This document shows, piece after piece, positions 1 to 8,128 of a DNA stretch of 13,401 bases. The notes below the pieces were generated by a model that was not told where the DNA came from, made no database searches, and saw nothing but the letters and a program-made list of their open reading frames with translations. Source of the stretch: Clostridia bacterium (GTDB lineage: Bacteria > Bacillota > Clostridia > Oscillospirales > Acutalibacteraceae); contig JAFPBM010000017.1 of NCBI GenBank assembly GCA_017424125.1, forward strand, positions 1 to 13,401, written 5' to 3'. Within the stretch, counting starts at the first letter, position 1, and each line of letters begins with the position of its first letter. The position numbers and the translations under genes were made by a program.

Positions 1-2909
1 AATATGTGCGTTTCCTCTCGCTTATTACCAATGCCACAAAAGGCTCTGGATACAATTACGGTATCATAAGAGCTAAATATACAACGTACATTGTGGCCCC
101 CACAATCAACGCAAACTTCAAAGATGCACTCGGAAACTTTATCAATCCATTAGGCAACGGCGCAGTAGCACCGTCTGCAGTAAAACTTGATGTTTCCGAT
201 GTTGGTGCAGATGTCGAAGAAAGCGGATTTACCGTTAAAAAAGACGGCGCGGCTATCACAGTAGAAAACGGCGCAGTTCTCACCGAAAACGGTAAATATG
301 AAGTTACCGCATATAACAAAAAAGGCACAGTGAATCTCACCTTTACCATAAAGACTTCAACTACTCCGGTAAAGATGGATAAATATGATTTCACCGCCGG
401 TCAGGTTGCAGCGAAAGAAGCTTATGATAAACTTCTGTCTGTAGCACCCGCAGGTGCACCCGAAGGATTCACAAAGGGCGACGGTGCGGTAATCATAAAC
501 GATACGCTTGTTACAAATCAGAATAACCCTAACGGCGCCTATAAAAAGGAAATTTGGGAATCCGATTGGGGTGTTCCTAACGAAGGTACAAACCTCACAG
601 TTGGAAGCGACTCAAAAGGCTATAAAAAGGACGGTTATTTCTATTTCGTAAATCAAGACGAAAAGGGAAATAAGTATTCCGCTTTAAGCATTAACTACAG
701 CGTTGCAAACTCTGGTTCACCCGCCGATGGATATCTCTCAATTTATACGGCAGATACCTATAACGGCACTTATAAACTTGTAAAACCGACAGCGGTTTCG
801 GTTGTTCGCAAGGCAAACCGTGTAACAGTTTATAATGCAATTTATTATTTAGGTTCAGAGGGTTCGGTTGTTAAGGTTGAATATCATCCTAACGCACCGC
901 TTTCATCTCTCTGGCAGGGCTCATTCTTGGCAATCCAAGAACTTACAAAACTTTCGTTCCCGGATTTGTCGGCAACGGCAGACGGCAAAAAACTTTACTA
1001 TAACGACGTTGCAAAGAGTGATGTAACCGTTTCGGTTAAGGGCGAAAATTATTGGTTTGTTACGAAATACGGCAAGGAAATACCCAAACCGGCAAATAAT
1101 AAACTTACAGAGGACGGCTATTACACCGTATATGCCGCCAATGCTTCGGGTACTTCTTCGGCAAGTTTCTATATTGCAAAGAAAATGCCTGTTGCACAAC
1201 TTGTTGACGTATATGGCAACAATATGTCGCCGGGCGATGTAACCAACGATGACGTTCGTGTAATTTCTCATAATGCACAAACGGTTGAAATACTGCGTGA
1301 CGGTATGCTGTATAGCACCGCTAAAGACGTTGTACTTGAACTTAACGGTTCTTACACCGTTATTGTTAAAAATGAACACGGCGGTTTTGAAACAAACTTT
1401 ATAATCAATCGCCCCGTTCCCGTAATTACTGCAAATAACTTCCGCAGTAAAAAGGTTAACGACGGTGACGTTGTCGACACAGTTGTAAGTTATAGCATAC
1501 TAAACGCCAAAAATTACACAATAACCCTTGATGGCAATAAGTATGTTCCAACAGAAGAGGGAACACTCACAGCAGAGGGTAAATATGTAATCACCGCAAC
1601 CAATGCGGCGGGTGTTTCCACACTCAGTTTCACGGTTAAGTTCAATCCTCCGCTGCCACCGATAAAACACCCTGGCAATACAGTTAAGGTCGTTGACTAT
1701 ATGGCGGGTGGAAGGTCCACATTTACGGTTGACCGCTATAAATACGAAAATGTAGAACTTGATGCAGGAAAATCGCTTCAGAATGTTTCTTGGACAGGAT
1801 TTACAGGTCCCATTCTTCGTTCCACATCAGTAAAAGAGGATAATAAGACAAAAGTTCTGGATGGAACGATAATATATAAATCGGTTGGATTTGAAAGTTT
1901 TGTGCTTCATGTAGGTTTTGTTCCTGTTAAGGATATGAGCGCTGTCGATATGTATGCAATTTACGCATCAACAGATGGCAGAGAGTTCAAAAAACTTGAA
2001 TGTATTTCAGAGCACGACAAGTCCTGTGTTACAATTGCCGGCGGCTATCAAAAGCACAGAATTATTGCTCAAAACATACCGACAGGCGCGAAATACATAA
2101 AGGTTGAATTCAAAAACGCAAAAGCAAAAAATTCTTGGGACCGTTGTGTTACTGGCTTTGAATACAGTTATGACAGCGCAAAAGTAGGCAAACTTGATGT
2201 TGAAGATACCCTCTTTATGTTAGGGGATGCCGATTTTGGCAGTCAGGTTTCAATTGACCTTTATAATAACAACACAGTTATTCCAAAGCGAATTTTTGAA
2301 TTTTTCAGGGATATGGATATAACCCTTAATGTTAACCTTATGAATAATAAAGGCGAAACCGAATATGCGCTTTCATTTAACGGAATGAACATAGTAGAGC
2401 CTATGGACTTTAAGGTTAAGGTTAACGAGGTCAAGGATAGCGCGGGACTTAAACTTGTCAAATCCAAGGACAGTAAAGCCAAAGCATTCTCATTCGCACA
2501 GGATGGCGAATGGACAATGGGCGTTGACTTTACAATAATGATGGCAAAGGATGCAGTTGGTAAAAAATATGCACTTTATAAGTGTGTAAACGGCGTACTC
2601 GAACTTGTTGACAGACAGTTAGTACTCACCAACAGAAAACTCACATTCCAACTCTTTGGAAACGGCGATTATGTGCTTTCCATCGTAACAGACCTTGTTG
2701 ATGAAAACGCAGAAATCATAGAAGAAGAGGAAGCATCAGAAGAGCAGTATTATATGGTTATAAACCGCAGAAGACTTGAAGGAATGCCGCTATGGGCAAT
2801 AATTCTTATCTTTAGCGGTGCGGCGGTAGTTATTGCCGCGGGTGTTGTTACACTCATAATCCTTAAACGAAAAGGCAAACTTAACTTCAAGTTTCTGAAA
2901 AGGAGATAA
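1..2909 (+). CDS. Large multidomain surface protein, Ig-like repeats and C-terminal membrane anchor (5' partial)
   Basis: The frame is open to the left edge and the first residues form no signal peptide, so the true start lies upstream; the GTG at 6 is only the first possible start inside the window. Residue numbers below count from that GTG. Four diverged Ig-like repeats lie at about 32-117, 315-390, 391-465 and 468-543, each ending in a G-x-Y-x-V-x-A-x-N-like strand (GKYEVTAYN at 96, GKYVITATN at 525). Two larger beta-rich segments, about 120-310 and 560-735, resemble discoidin/carbohydrate-binding sandwiches. A further beta-rich segment (740-900) precedes an acidic run (906-913), one membrane helix (about 928-952) and a short basic tail. 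There is no LPXTG motif, so it is anchored by the helix with the domains outside. It probably binds a surface or extracellular glycan; this role is inferred from the architecture and from the transporter genes 5 bases downstream. The TAA stop overlaps the ribosome binding site region of the next gene. Confidence 0.85.
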   Translation, partial: YVRFLSLITNATKGSGYNYGIIRAKYTTYIVAPTINANFKDALGNFINPLGNGAVAPSAVKLDVSDVGADVEESGFTVKKDGAAITVENGAVLTENGKYEVTAYNKKGTVNLTFTIKTSTTPVKMDKYDFTAGQVAAKEAYDKLLSVAPAGAPEGFTKGDGAVIINDTLVTNQNNPNGAYKKEIWESDWGVPNEGTNLTVGSDSKGYKKDGYFYFVNQDEKGNKYSALSINYSVANSGSPADGYLSIYTADTYNGTYKLVKPTAVSVVRKANRVTVYNAIYYLGSEGSVVKVEYHPNAPLSSLWQGSFLAIQELTKLSFPDLSATADGKKLYYNDVAKSDVTVSVKGENYWFVTKYGKEIPKPANNKLTEDGYYTVYAANASGTSSASFYIAKKMPVAQLVDVYGNNMSPGDVTNDDVRVISHNAQTVEILRDGMLYSTAKDVVLELNGSYTVIVKNEHGGFETNFIINRPVPVITANNFRSKKVNDGDVVDTVVSYSILNAKNYTITLDGNKYVPTEEGTLTAEGKYVITATNAAGVSTLSFTVKFNPPLPPIKHPGNTVKVVDYMAGGRSTFTVDRYKYENVELDAGKSLQNVSWTGFTGPILRSTSVKEDNKTKVLDGTIIYKSVGFESFVLHVGFVPVKDMSAVDMYAIYASTDGREFKKLECISEHDKSCVTIAGGYQKHRIIAQNIPTGAKYIKVEFKNAKAKNSWDRCVTGFEYSYDSAKVGKLDVEDTLFMLGDADFGSQVSIDLYNNNTVIPKRIFEFFRDMDITLNVNLMNNKGETEYALSFNGMNIVEPMDFKVKVNEVKDSAGLKLVKSKDSKAKAFSFAQDGEWTMGVDFTIMMAKDAVGKKYALYKCVNGVLELVDRQLVLTNRKLTFQLFGNGDYVLSIVTDLVDENAEIIEEEEASEEQYYMVINRRRLEGMPLWAIILIFSGAAVVIAAGVVTLIILKRKGKLNFKFLKRR
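2901..2905 (+). promoter_or_regulatory. Ribosome binding site AGGAG supporting a GTG start
   Basis: AGGAG sits 9 bases before the GTG at 2915 and lies within the last codons of the upstream gene, just before its TAA. It supports GTG as the start of the lipoprotein and suggests that the two genes are translationally coupled. Confidence 0.7.
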
Positions 2910-2914
2910 TTGAC

Positions 2915-4321
2915 GTGAAAAAAATATTAGCAATTTTACTTTGTCTTATACTCGTCACAGGCCTTTGCGCCTGTGGCGGCGACGGCAAAAAAGATGACGG
3001 CGGCAAAAAGGATATAACAAGTGCCGACGTTGATGCAGCCACATTTGAAGGACTCAAATTCAAGCCTAATAAAGACCTCGATTTTGGCGGTGCCACCGTT
3101 CTTTTCGGACGTGACGCACATATTCCGAAACGCGGAAACAGCGTTCACGACGACCGCGAACTTGATATTAAAGAGGCAATCGAAGCCAAGTATAACGTTA
3201 AGATTGAGTATATAAGTTATTCAAATGAGCAGAATTTCCTTGAAAATATTACTCTTAAACACGCGGGTAACGACGTTTGGGCAGACCTTGTGTTTGCTAC
3301 AACACCCCACTATCTGCAAGCGCTCACAAACGAGGGCATTTTCAGACCGCTTGACGATTATATCGACTATTCAAGCGACCGTTATAAGATTACCGATACA
3401 GCAACCAAGTACGTTGACGGTAAACATTATTCTTACTATCCCGCAGAAACCGACGCAGGTTATTTCATCTATTACAACACAGCGCTCATTGCTGAAAACA
3501 ACTGCGACGACCCGCGTGAACTTTATGACGCGGGCGAATGGGATTGGGACGCTTTTGAAAAGATTGCAAAGGCTTGCACAGGTTCTAAAAACGGTAAAAC
3601 TATCTACGGTCTTGCAGGAAGCAACTTGCTTGACGGCCTTATGGCTTCCAACGGTATGCCCGTTATCTCTGCAGACGTTAAAAACGGCACCGCAAAGTGC
3701 AACCTCTATACAGAAAAGGGTAAAAAGGTGCTTGAGTTTGTAAGACAACTTTCATTTGTTGACAAGGCTGTTGACGGAACTTACGGTTCACACAACGGTA
3801 TCGAAACCTTTAACAACAGTTTTGCCGCAATGCTCATAGGACCGCAGTATTATGGTTCACACCTTGTACAGACAGGTATCCCGTTTGAAATGGTACCGCT
3901 GCCGTTAGGCCCCGATACCAAGACTTATACCAACGTTCGCGAATATTGCTATTGCTATGCTATAGGCGCAAACAGCAAGTATAAGACCGAGGACCTCATT
4001 CAACTCGCTCTCGAACTTGAGAGAAACGACCCCGCAATCGAGGGTACGTACCGTGACACCAGCCGTGACGGTAAACTCGAACTCTTCATCGAACAGTACG
4101 TTGACAAAGGCAACCACTACTATGATGAAACACAGGCAGAGTTTGTTTTCGACTTTATCAACGATAAAGATACGGTTGAATATATCGACTGGAACACAAC
4201 AAACCTCAAAAATATCATAACAAAGAATATCTTTACACCTATATATAAAGGTGAAGATGTGCGTTCGCACTTAACGTCGGTCGAGTCGGTTATCAACACC
4301 GCGCTTAAAGACCAATTCTAA
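2915..4321 (+). CDS. Lipoprotein extracellular solute-binding protein of a carbohydrate ABC transporter
   Basis: A 468-residue protein that starts with GTG. A lipoprotein signal peptide ends in the lipobox LCAC with the modified cysteine at residue 20, followed by a Gly/Asp/Lys-rich tether. The rest has the layout of family 1-type sugar-binding proteins: a first strand followed by FGGATVLFGRD near residue 50, a YNVKIEY strand, a DLVFATTP strand, a YYN motif in the first hinge region, and a WDWDAF motif at 209-214 (the usual 'GEWTWDxF' element of clostridial sugar-binding lipoproteins). Aromatic-rich patches (HYSYYPAE, EYCYCYA) would suit stacking against sugars. The length is normal for the family. 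It would sit on the outer face of the membrane and deliver ligand to the permease pair encoded at 7232-9016. A second solute-binding domain is encoded in the next gene, so which one serves the permeases is unclear. The substrate is not determinable here. Confidence 0.88.
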   Translation: MKKILAILLCLILVTGLCACGGDGKKDDGGKKDITSADVDAATFEGLKFKPNKDLDFGGATVLFGRDAHIPKRGNSVHDDRELDIKEAIEAKYNVKIEYISYSNEQNFLENITLKHAGNDVWADLVFATTPHYLQALTNEGIFRPLDDYIDYSSDRYKITDTATKYVDGKHYSYYPAETDAGYFIYYNTALIAENNCDDPRELYDAGEWDWDAFEKIAKACTGSKNGKTIYGLAGSNLLDGLMASNGMPVISADVKNGTAKCNLYTEKGKKVLEFVRQLSFVDKAVDGTYGSHNGIETFNNSFAAMLIGPQYYGSHLVQTGIPFEMVPLPLGPDTKTYTNVREYCYCYAIGANSKYKTEDLIQLALELERNDPAIEGTYRDTSRDGKLELFIEQYVDKGNHYYDETQAEFVFDFINDKDTVEYIDWNTTNLKNIITKNIFTPIYKGEDVRSHLTSVESVINTALKDQF

Positions 4322-4333
4322 TTTTCTAAATTC

Positions 4334-4339
4334 AAAGGA
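4334..4339 (+). promoter_or_regulatory. Ribosome binding site AAAGGA
   Basis: AAAGGA lies in the 26-base gap between the two solute-binding protein genes, 8 bases before the ATG at 4348. This is the longest non-coding gap in the window. It holds no visible promoter or hairpin, so transcription probably reads through. Confidence 0.6.
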
Positions 4340-4347
4340 ATGGTTGT

Positions 4348-7212
4348 ATGTTTAAAAAAGTATTGTCTATATGCTTAGCGGCTTTAATGCTTGTGGCAAT
4401 AGTTCCGTCCATAAGCGCACCTGCGGTTTCTGCCGCAAGTGCCGTTTTGGAATCGGGTAATTCCTATGCCAAGTATTTGGAAGATAATTCTGCTTTTAGT
4501 GCCGCTAACGAAGAAGTGGTAATAGATGCACTTAAAAACTATACAGCCGATAAAGAATTATCCGTAACAGAGGTCGACGGTAAAGAGTTTTTGCTTACCG
4601 CCGATGAAGGATATACCGAATGGACGTTTACAGTTCCCACGGCAGCGCTTTACAGAATCGCTGCCGTGTGGGCAAACGTCGGCGGTAAGGGCCTTGATAT
4701 CATAAGACGTGTATCGGTAGACGGAAAGGTCTTGTTTGACGGTCTTAACTCTGTATATTTCAGACGCAGTTGGAAAAACGTCGGCAATAAATACGTCGAT
4801 ATAAGCGGAAACGAATATTCCCAAAAATTAGAAGAAGAGGTAACTGTTCAAACCTCGAACTTCTACAGTTTTACAGATTACTGTGCGGGCGGATACGCAC
4901 TCGCACTGACAGAGGGCGAGCACACAATTCGTTTCGAATCGGTGCAAGAGCCTATGGCGATAAACAGCATTTTGCTGACTCCCGCCGAAGAATACGTAAC
5001 TTATAAAGAAAAATTAAACGAGTACAAGGCAGCGGGATACAATCCTGTTTCAGCCGATGTAAAACCCATAATAATCGAGGCGGAAAACGCCACGTACACA
5101 TCAAAAAACACCATACGCCCCGTAGCAGACCGCAGTTCACCCGCCGTTTCACCCTACGATTCCATAAAGAAACTTCTCAACTCAATGGGCGGCAACAGTT
5201 GGAACGAATCTGCACAGTGGATTGAATGGAACTTTACCGCAGAAGAAAGCGGTTTATATCAGATTACTTTACACGCAAAACAAGATTTTAAATCAGGATT
5301 TTCTAGCGCAAGACGCCTTCTTATAGATGGCGAAACACCTTTCAAGGAAGCTAATTACATAGAGATTGATTATGACCTAAACTGGCAGAACATTACCCTC
5401 GGCAACGGGGAAGAGCCGTATCTTGTATATATAGAAAAAGGCGACCATACGCTGCGTCTTGAGGTTTCAATAACCGAAGCAATGTCCGAAATTTTGACAA
5501 AATCGGAAAAATTGCAGGATGAACTTACAGCATTTTACCGCCGTATAATTATGGTAACAGGTACAATGCCCGATTCATTGCGCGACTATAACCTGTTTTC
5601 AACGGTTGAAAACTGTAAAGAAACAATCGAAAGCGCACTCAAGGACTTGAACGATATTGTAGACTCGTTAGAAGCGCTCGGATACAGCGGTTCCGAAACC
5701 TCTACAATGAATCGTCTTATTATTCAACTTGAAGGCTTTTTGGAAGACGACAATACCATTCCCGACCGTCTTTCTACATTTAATACAAACGTTATGTCGT
5801 TCAGTTCGTGGATAACAACGGCAAAACAGCAACCCGTTTTGATTGATAACATTTATATTGCCTCGCCAAAATCTGAAGTTCCCGCGGCAGATTGCGGATT
5901 CTTCAAAAAAGCATTTACGGAAATTTACCGTCTGCTTATGTCGTTCGTTACGGATTATGACGTAATGGATTCAACAGGCTCTGCCGATAATAAGGGCGAA
6001 ATTAAACTTTGGATTGGTCTTGGTATCGACCAGTCGATAGTATTAAAATCTTTAATAGACGGCGGATTTACACCAAAGAGCAATATAAACGTAAATATTG
6101 AACTTGTTAATATGGGTGTTCTCCTTCGTGCCGTTGCGGCAGACGTAGGACCTGATATTGCGCTCTTCCAGGGACAAAGCACCCCGGTTGAATACGCAAT
6201 GCGCGGTGCCGTTTATGACCTTAAAAACTTTAGCGACCTTGACAGCGTTTTGGAAAGATTTTATCCTTCCGCTTACGAGAGTTTTAAGTACGAGGGCGGA
6301 CTTTACGCGCTTCCCGGTAACCAGACGTTTTCTATGATGTTCTACCGTACCGATATTTTGGAAGAACTCGGCGTTAAAGCACCTAACACTTGGCAAGAAC
6401 TCTATTCCGTTCTTGCAAAATTCCAAACAAACTATCTTTCGGTTTCCTTGCCATCACCCTTTGTAGGCGGTGCTGGTATGACGGGACTAAACTCTGTTTA
6501 TATGATGTTGCTTTACCAGAACGATGGCGCACTTTATTCGCCCGATGGAAAGCACACCACAATGAACAGTGAAAATGCAATAAACGCATTTACACAGTGG
6601 GTAAACCTTTATACCAAGTATAAAGTTCCGCAAACCACCAATATTTTAACCCGTTTCCGTATGGGCGAATCACCCATCGTTATAACCGATTACACCTTCT
6701 ATAACCAGTTGCAAATCGGCGCCCCCGAAATCGAGGGTAAATGGGCGTTCGTCGCAATCCCCGGTACTGAAATGCCGGACGGCACCATAAATCGCACACA
6801 GGCAAGTACCGTTACGGGTTCGCTTATTTTTGCCAACGCCAAAGATAAAAAATCTTCTTGGGAGTTCTTGAAATGGTGGACAAGTGCCGAAACACAGGCG
6901 GATTACGGTATGGAAATTGAGGCACTTCAAGGTCCGTCTGCTCGTTGGGCAACCGCTAATATTGAGGCATTCCGTATGTTGCCGTGGGCAAACAAGATTT
7001 CCAAAGCGATAGAAGAGCAATGGGTTAACGTCAGGGGCGTTCCGCAGGTTGCGGGCGGATATTACACCGCACGAAGCCTTGACAACGCTATTCGTACCGT
7101 TGTAAACCAGAACGAAAACACCCGCGAAACAATGCTTGATTTCGCAGCCGATATTGATGAAGAAATTACAATTAAGAGGAAAGAGTTTAACCTCGAAGTA
7201 GATGAAGATTAG
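4348..7212 (+). CDS. Secreted fusion: two CBM-like domains plus an extracellular solute-binding domain
   Basis: A 954-residue exported protein. The signal peptide (residues 1 to about 30) ends in a PAVSA-A type cleavage site; there is no lipobox, C-terminal helix or sorting motif. Residues about 33-212 and 240-385 look like two carbohydrate-binding sandwich domains. The second opens with IIIEAENATY, like CBM6/CBM35 modules, and both contain a G-[ED]-H-T-[IL]-R strand. A helical stretch (about 375-493) follows, after which a final sandwich-type strand (VLIDNIYIASP, 497-507) appears. Residues about 552-945 form a full sugar-binding protein domain with motifs of that family: GPDIALF, YALPGNQ, FYRTDIL and PNTWQEL. 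The likely role is to capture an extracellular glycan through the N-terminal domains and present an oligosaccharide to the permeases that follow immediately. Family assignment of the solute-binding part is firm; the glycan-binding role of the N-terminal domains is inferred. The length is about twice that of an ordinary solute-binding protein. Confidence 0.87.
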   Translation: MFKKVLSICLAALMLVAIVPSISAPAVSAASAVLESGNSYAKYLEDNSAFSAANEEVVIDALKNYTADKELSVTEVDGKEFLLTADEGYTEWTFTVPTAALYRIAAVWANVGGKGLDIIRRVSVDGKVLFDGLNSVYFRRSWKNVGNKYVDISGNEYSQKLEEEVTVQTSNFYSFTDYCAGGYALALTEGEHTIRFESVQEPMAINSILLTPAEEYVTYKEKLNEYKAAGYNPVSADVKPIIIEAENATYTSKNTIRPVADRSSPAVSPYDSIKKLLNSMGGNSWNESAQWIEWNFTAEESGLYQITLHAKQDFKSGFSSARRLLIDGETPFKEANYIEIDYDLNWQNITLGNGEEPYLVYIEKGDHTLRLEVSITEAMSEILTKSEKLQDELTAFYRRIIMVTGTMPDSLRDYNLFSTVENCKETIESALKDLNDIVDSLEALGYSGSETSTMNRLIIQLEGFLEDDNTIPDRLSTFNTNVMSFSSWITTAKQQPVLIDNIYIASPKSEVPAADCGFFKKAFTEIYRLLMSFVTDYDVMDSTGSADNKGEIKLWIGLGIDQSIVLKSLIDGGFTPKSNINVNIELVNMGVLLRAVAADVGPDIALFQGQSTPVEYAMRGAVYDLKNFSDLDSVLERFYPSAYESFKYEGGLYALPGNQTFSMMFYRTDILEELGVKAPNTWQELYSVLAKFQTNYLSVSLPSPFVGGAGMTGLNSVYMMLLYQNDGALYSPDGKHTTMNSENAINAFTQWVNLYTKYKVPQTTNILTRFRMGESPIVITDYTFYNQLQIGAPEIEGKWAFVAIPGTEMPDGTINRTQASTVTGSLIFANAKDKKSSWEFLKWWTSAETQADYGMEIEALQGPSARWATANIEAFRMLPWANKISKAIEEQWVNVRGVPQVAGGYYTARSLDNAIRTVVNQNENTRETMLDFAADIDEEITIKRKEFNLEVDED

Positions 7213-7219
7213 TAACAGT

Positions 7220-7225
7220 GGGGGA
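7220..7225 (+). promoter_or_regulatory. Probable ribosome binding site GGGGGA that decides the permease start
   Basis: The purine run GGGGGA ends 6 bases before the TTG at 7232. No Shine-Dalgarno-like sequence is seen before the alternative in-frame ATG at 7202, which lies inside the previous gene. This favours TTG 7232, giving an N-terminus that begins Lys-Lys-Lys after the start, as is usual for such permeases. GGGGGA is not a perfect match, so the choice is moderate. Confidence 0.45.
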
Positions 7226-7231
7226 CTTATT

Positions 7232-8125
7232 TTGAAAAAGAAGCATTTTGCCTTAAATCAAGAAAAAACCTCATATTTAATGATGGCACCGTTTTTGATT
7301 TTGTTTTTTGTGTTTACGGTTATGCCCGTTTTCGCAACAATCATCATCAGTTTTACGGATTATAACGTTTTAGGCACACCGAATTTTGTCGGTTGGCAGA
7401 ACTATATCAATTTGTTCGTGCACGACGAAATTTTTATGAAATCACTCAGTAACACAATGGTTTACGCCGTAATAACAGGCCCTGTCGGCTATATGCTCGC
7501 CTTTATCGTTGCATGGGTTTTAAACGAGATGGGACCGTTCTTGCGTGCACTTCTTACCTTTATTGTGTACGTGCCAACCCTTTCGGGAACGGCATATACA
7601 ATTTGGAATCTCATCTTTGACGGCGACGTTTACGGATATGCCAACAGTTTTTTGATGAGTTTTGGATTTATAGAAGAGCCTATTCAGTGGCTTACAACCG
7701 AGGAATATATTCTGCCTATTATAATCATCGTACAGTTGTGGATGAGTATGGGTGTCGGTTTCCTTGCTATGCGTGCAGGTTTCTCTTCTGTTGATAAGAG
7801 TCTGTATGAAGCGGCAGCGGTTGACGGCGTTAAAAACCGTTTCCAAGAACTGTTTTATATTACAATTCCTGCAATGGGACCCCACCTTATGACGGCGGCT
7901 ATTTTGCAAATCACCTCAATGTTTGCAAACTCTGCCGTATCGGAAAGCCTTGCAGGTTCACCAAGTACAAACTATGCGGGACATCTCATAATTCAGCACT
8001 TAAGCGACTATAGTTCGGTTCGTTTCCAACGCGGATACGCAAGTGCTATATCGGTCATCTTGTTCCTTATGATGATTGCAATGAATAAGGTTGTTCTCAA
8101 ACTTCTTAACAAAATCGGGAGGTAG
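7232..8125 (+). CDS. Carbohydrate ABC transporter permease, first subunit (MalF/UgpA type)
   Basis: From the preferred TTG start this is a 297-residue integral membrane protein; an ATG at 7202 would add 10 residues and overlap the upstream gene by 11 bases. About six membrane helices are visible, the first beginning near LMMAPFLILFF. The cytoplasmic coupling loop carries the EAA motif, EAAAVDG at residues 193-199 followed by IxIP at 210-213, which in binding-protein-dependent importers contacts the ATPase subunit. The preceding RAGFSSVDKSLYEAA context is typical of the LacF/UgpA-like sugar permeases. It should pair with the permease encoded 3 bases downstream to form the translocation pore. 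No ATPase gene is present nearby. Family assignment is secure; the specific sugar is unknown. Confidence 0.9.
   Translation: MKKKHFALNQEKTSYLMMAPFLILFFVFTVMPVFATIIISFTDYNVLGTPNFVGWQNYINLFVHDEIFMKSLSNTMVYAVITGPVGYMLAFIVAWVLNEMGPFLRALLTFIVYVPTLSGTAYTIWNLIFDGDVYGYANSFLMSFGFIEEPIQWLTTEEYILPIIIIVQLWMSMGVGFLAMRAGFSSVDKSLYEAAAVDGVKNRFQELFYITIPAMGPHLMTAAILQITSMFANSAVSESLAGSPSTNYAGHLIIQHLSDYSSVRFQRGYASAISVILFLMMIAMNKVVLKLLNKIGR
8117..8122 (+). promoter_or_regulatory. Ribosome binding site GGGAGG
   Basis: GGGAGG lies at the very end of the first permease gene, directly before its TAG stop and 6 bases before the ATG at 8129. It fixes the start of the second permease and suggests coupled translation of the two subunits, which would favour equal amounts. 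Confidence 0.65.
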
Positions 8126-8128
8126 AAT

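Noticed and set aside
921..1379. A 152-codon minus-strand open frame inside the surface-protein gene
   Set aside because: It has a Cys/Ile/Arg-rich composition typical of antisense translation, has no family features, and is fully covered by the Ig-like repeat coding region.
3225..3743. A 172-codon plus-strand open frame overlapping the lipoprotein gene
   Set aside because: The product is Thr/Ser/Leu-rich without domains, and the overlapping frame encodes a clear solute-binding protein with a lipobox and family motifs.
4322..4347. Possible promoter or terminator in the 26-base gap between the two solute-binding protein genes
   Set aside because: The gap is too short for a promoter and shows no inverted repeat with a T-run; it contains only a ribosome binding site.
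2915..7212. Recent tandem duplication of solute-binding protein genes
   Set aside because: The two proteins share only family-level layout; their motifs, lengths and signal peptides differ, so they are not a fresh duplicate.
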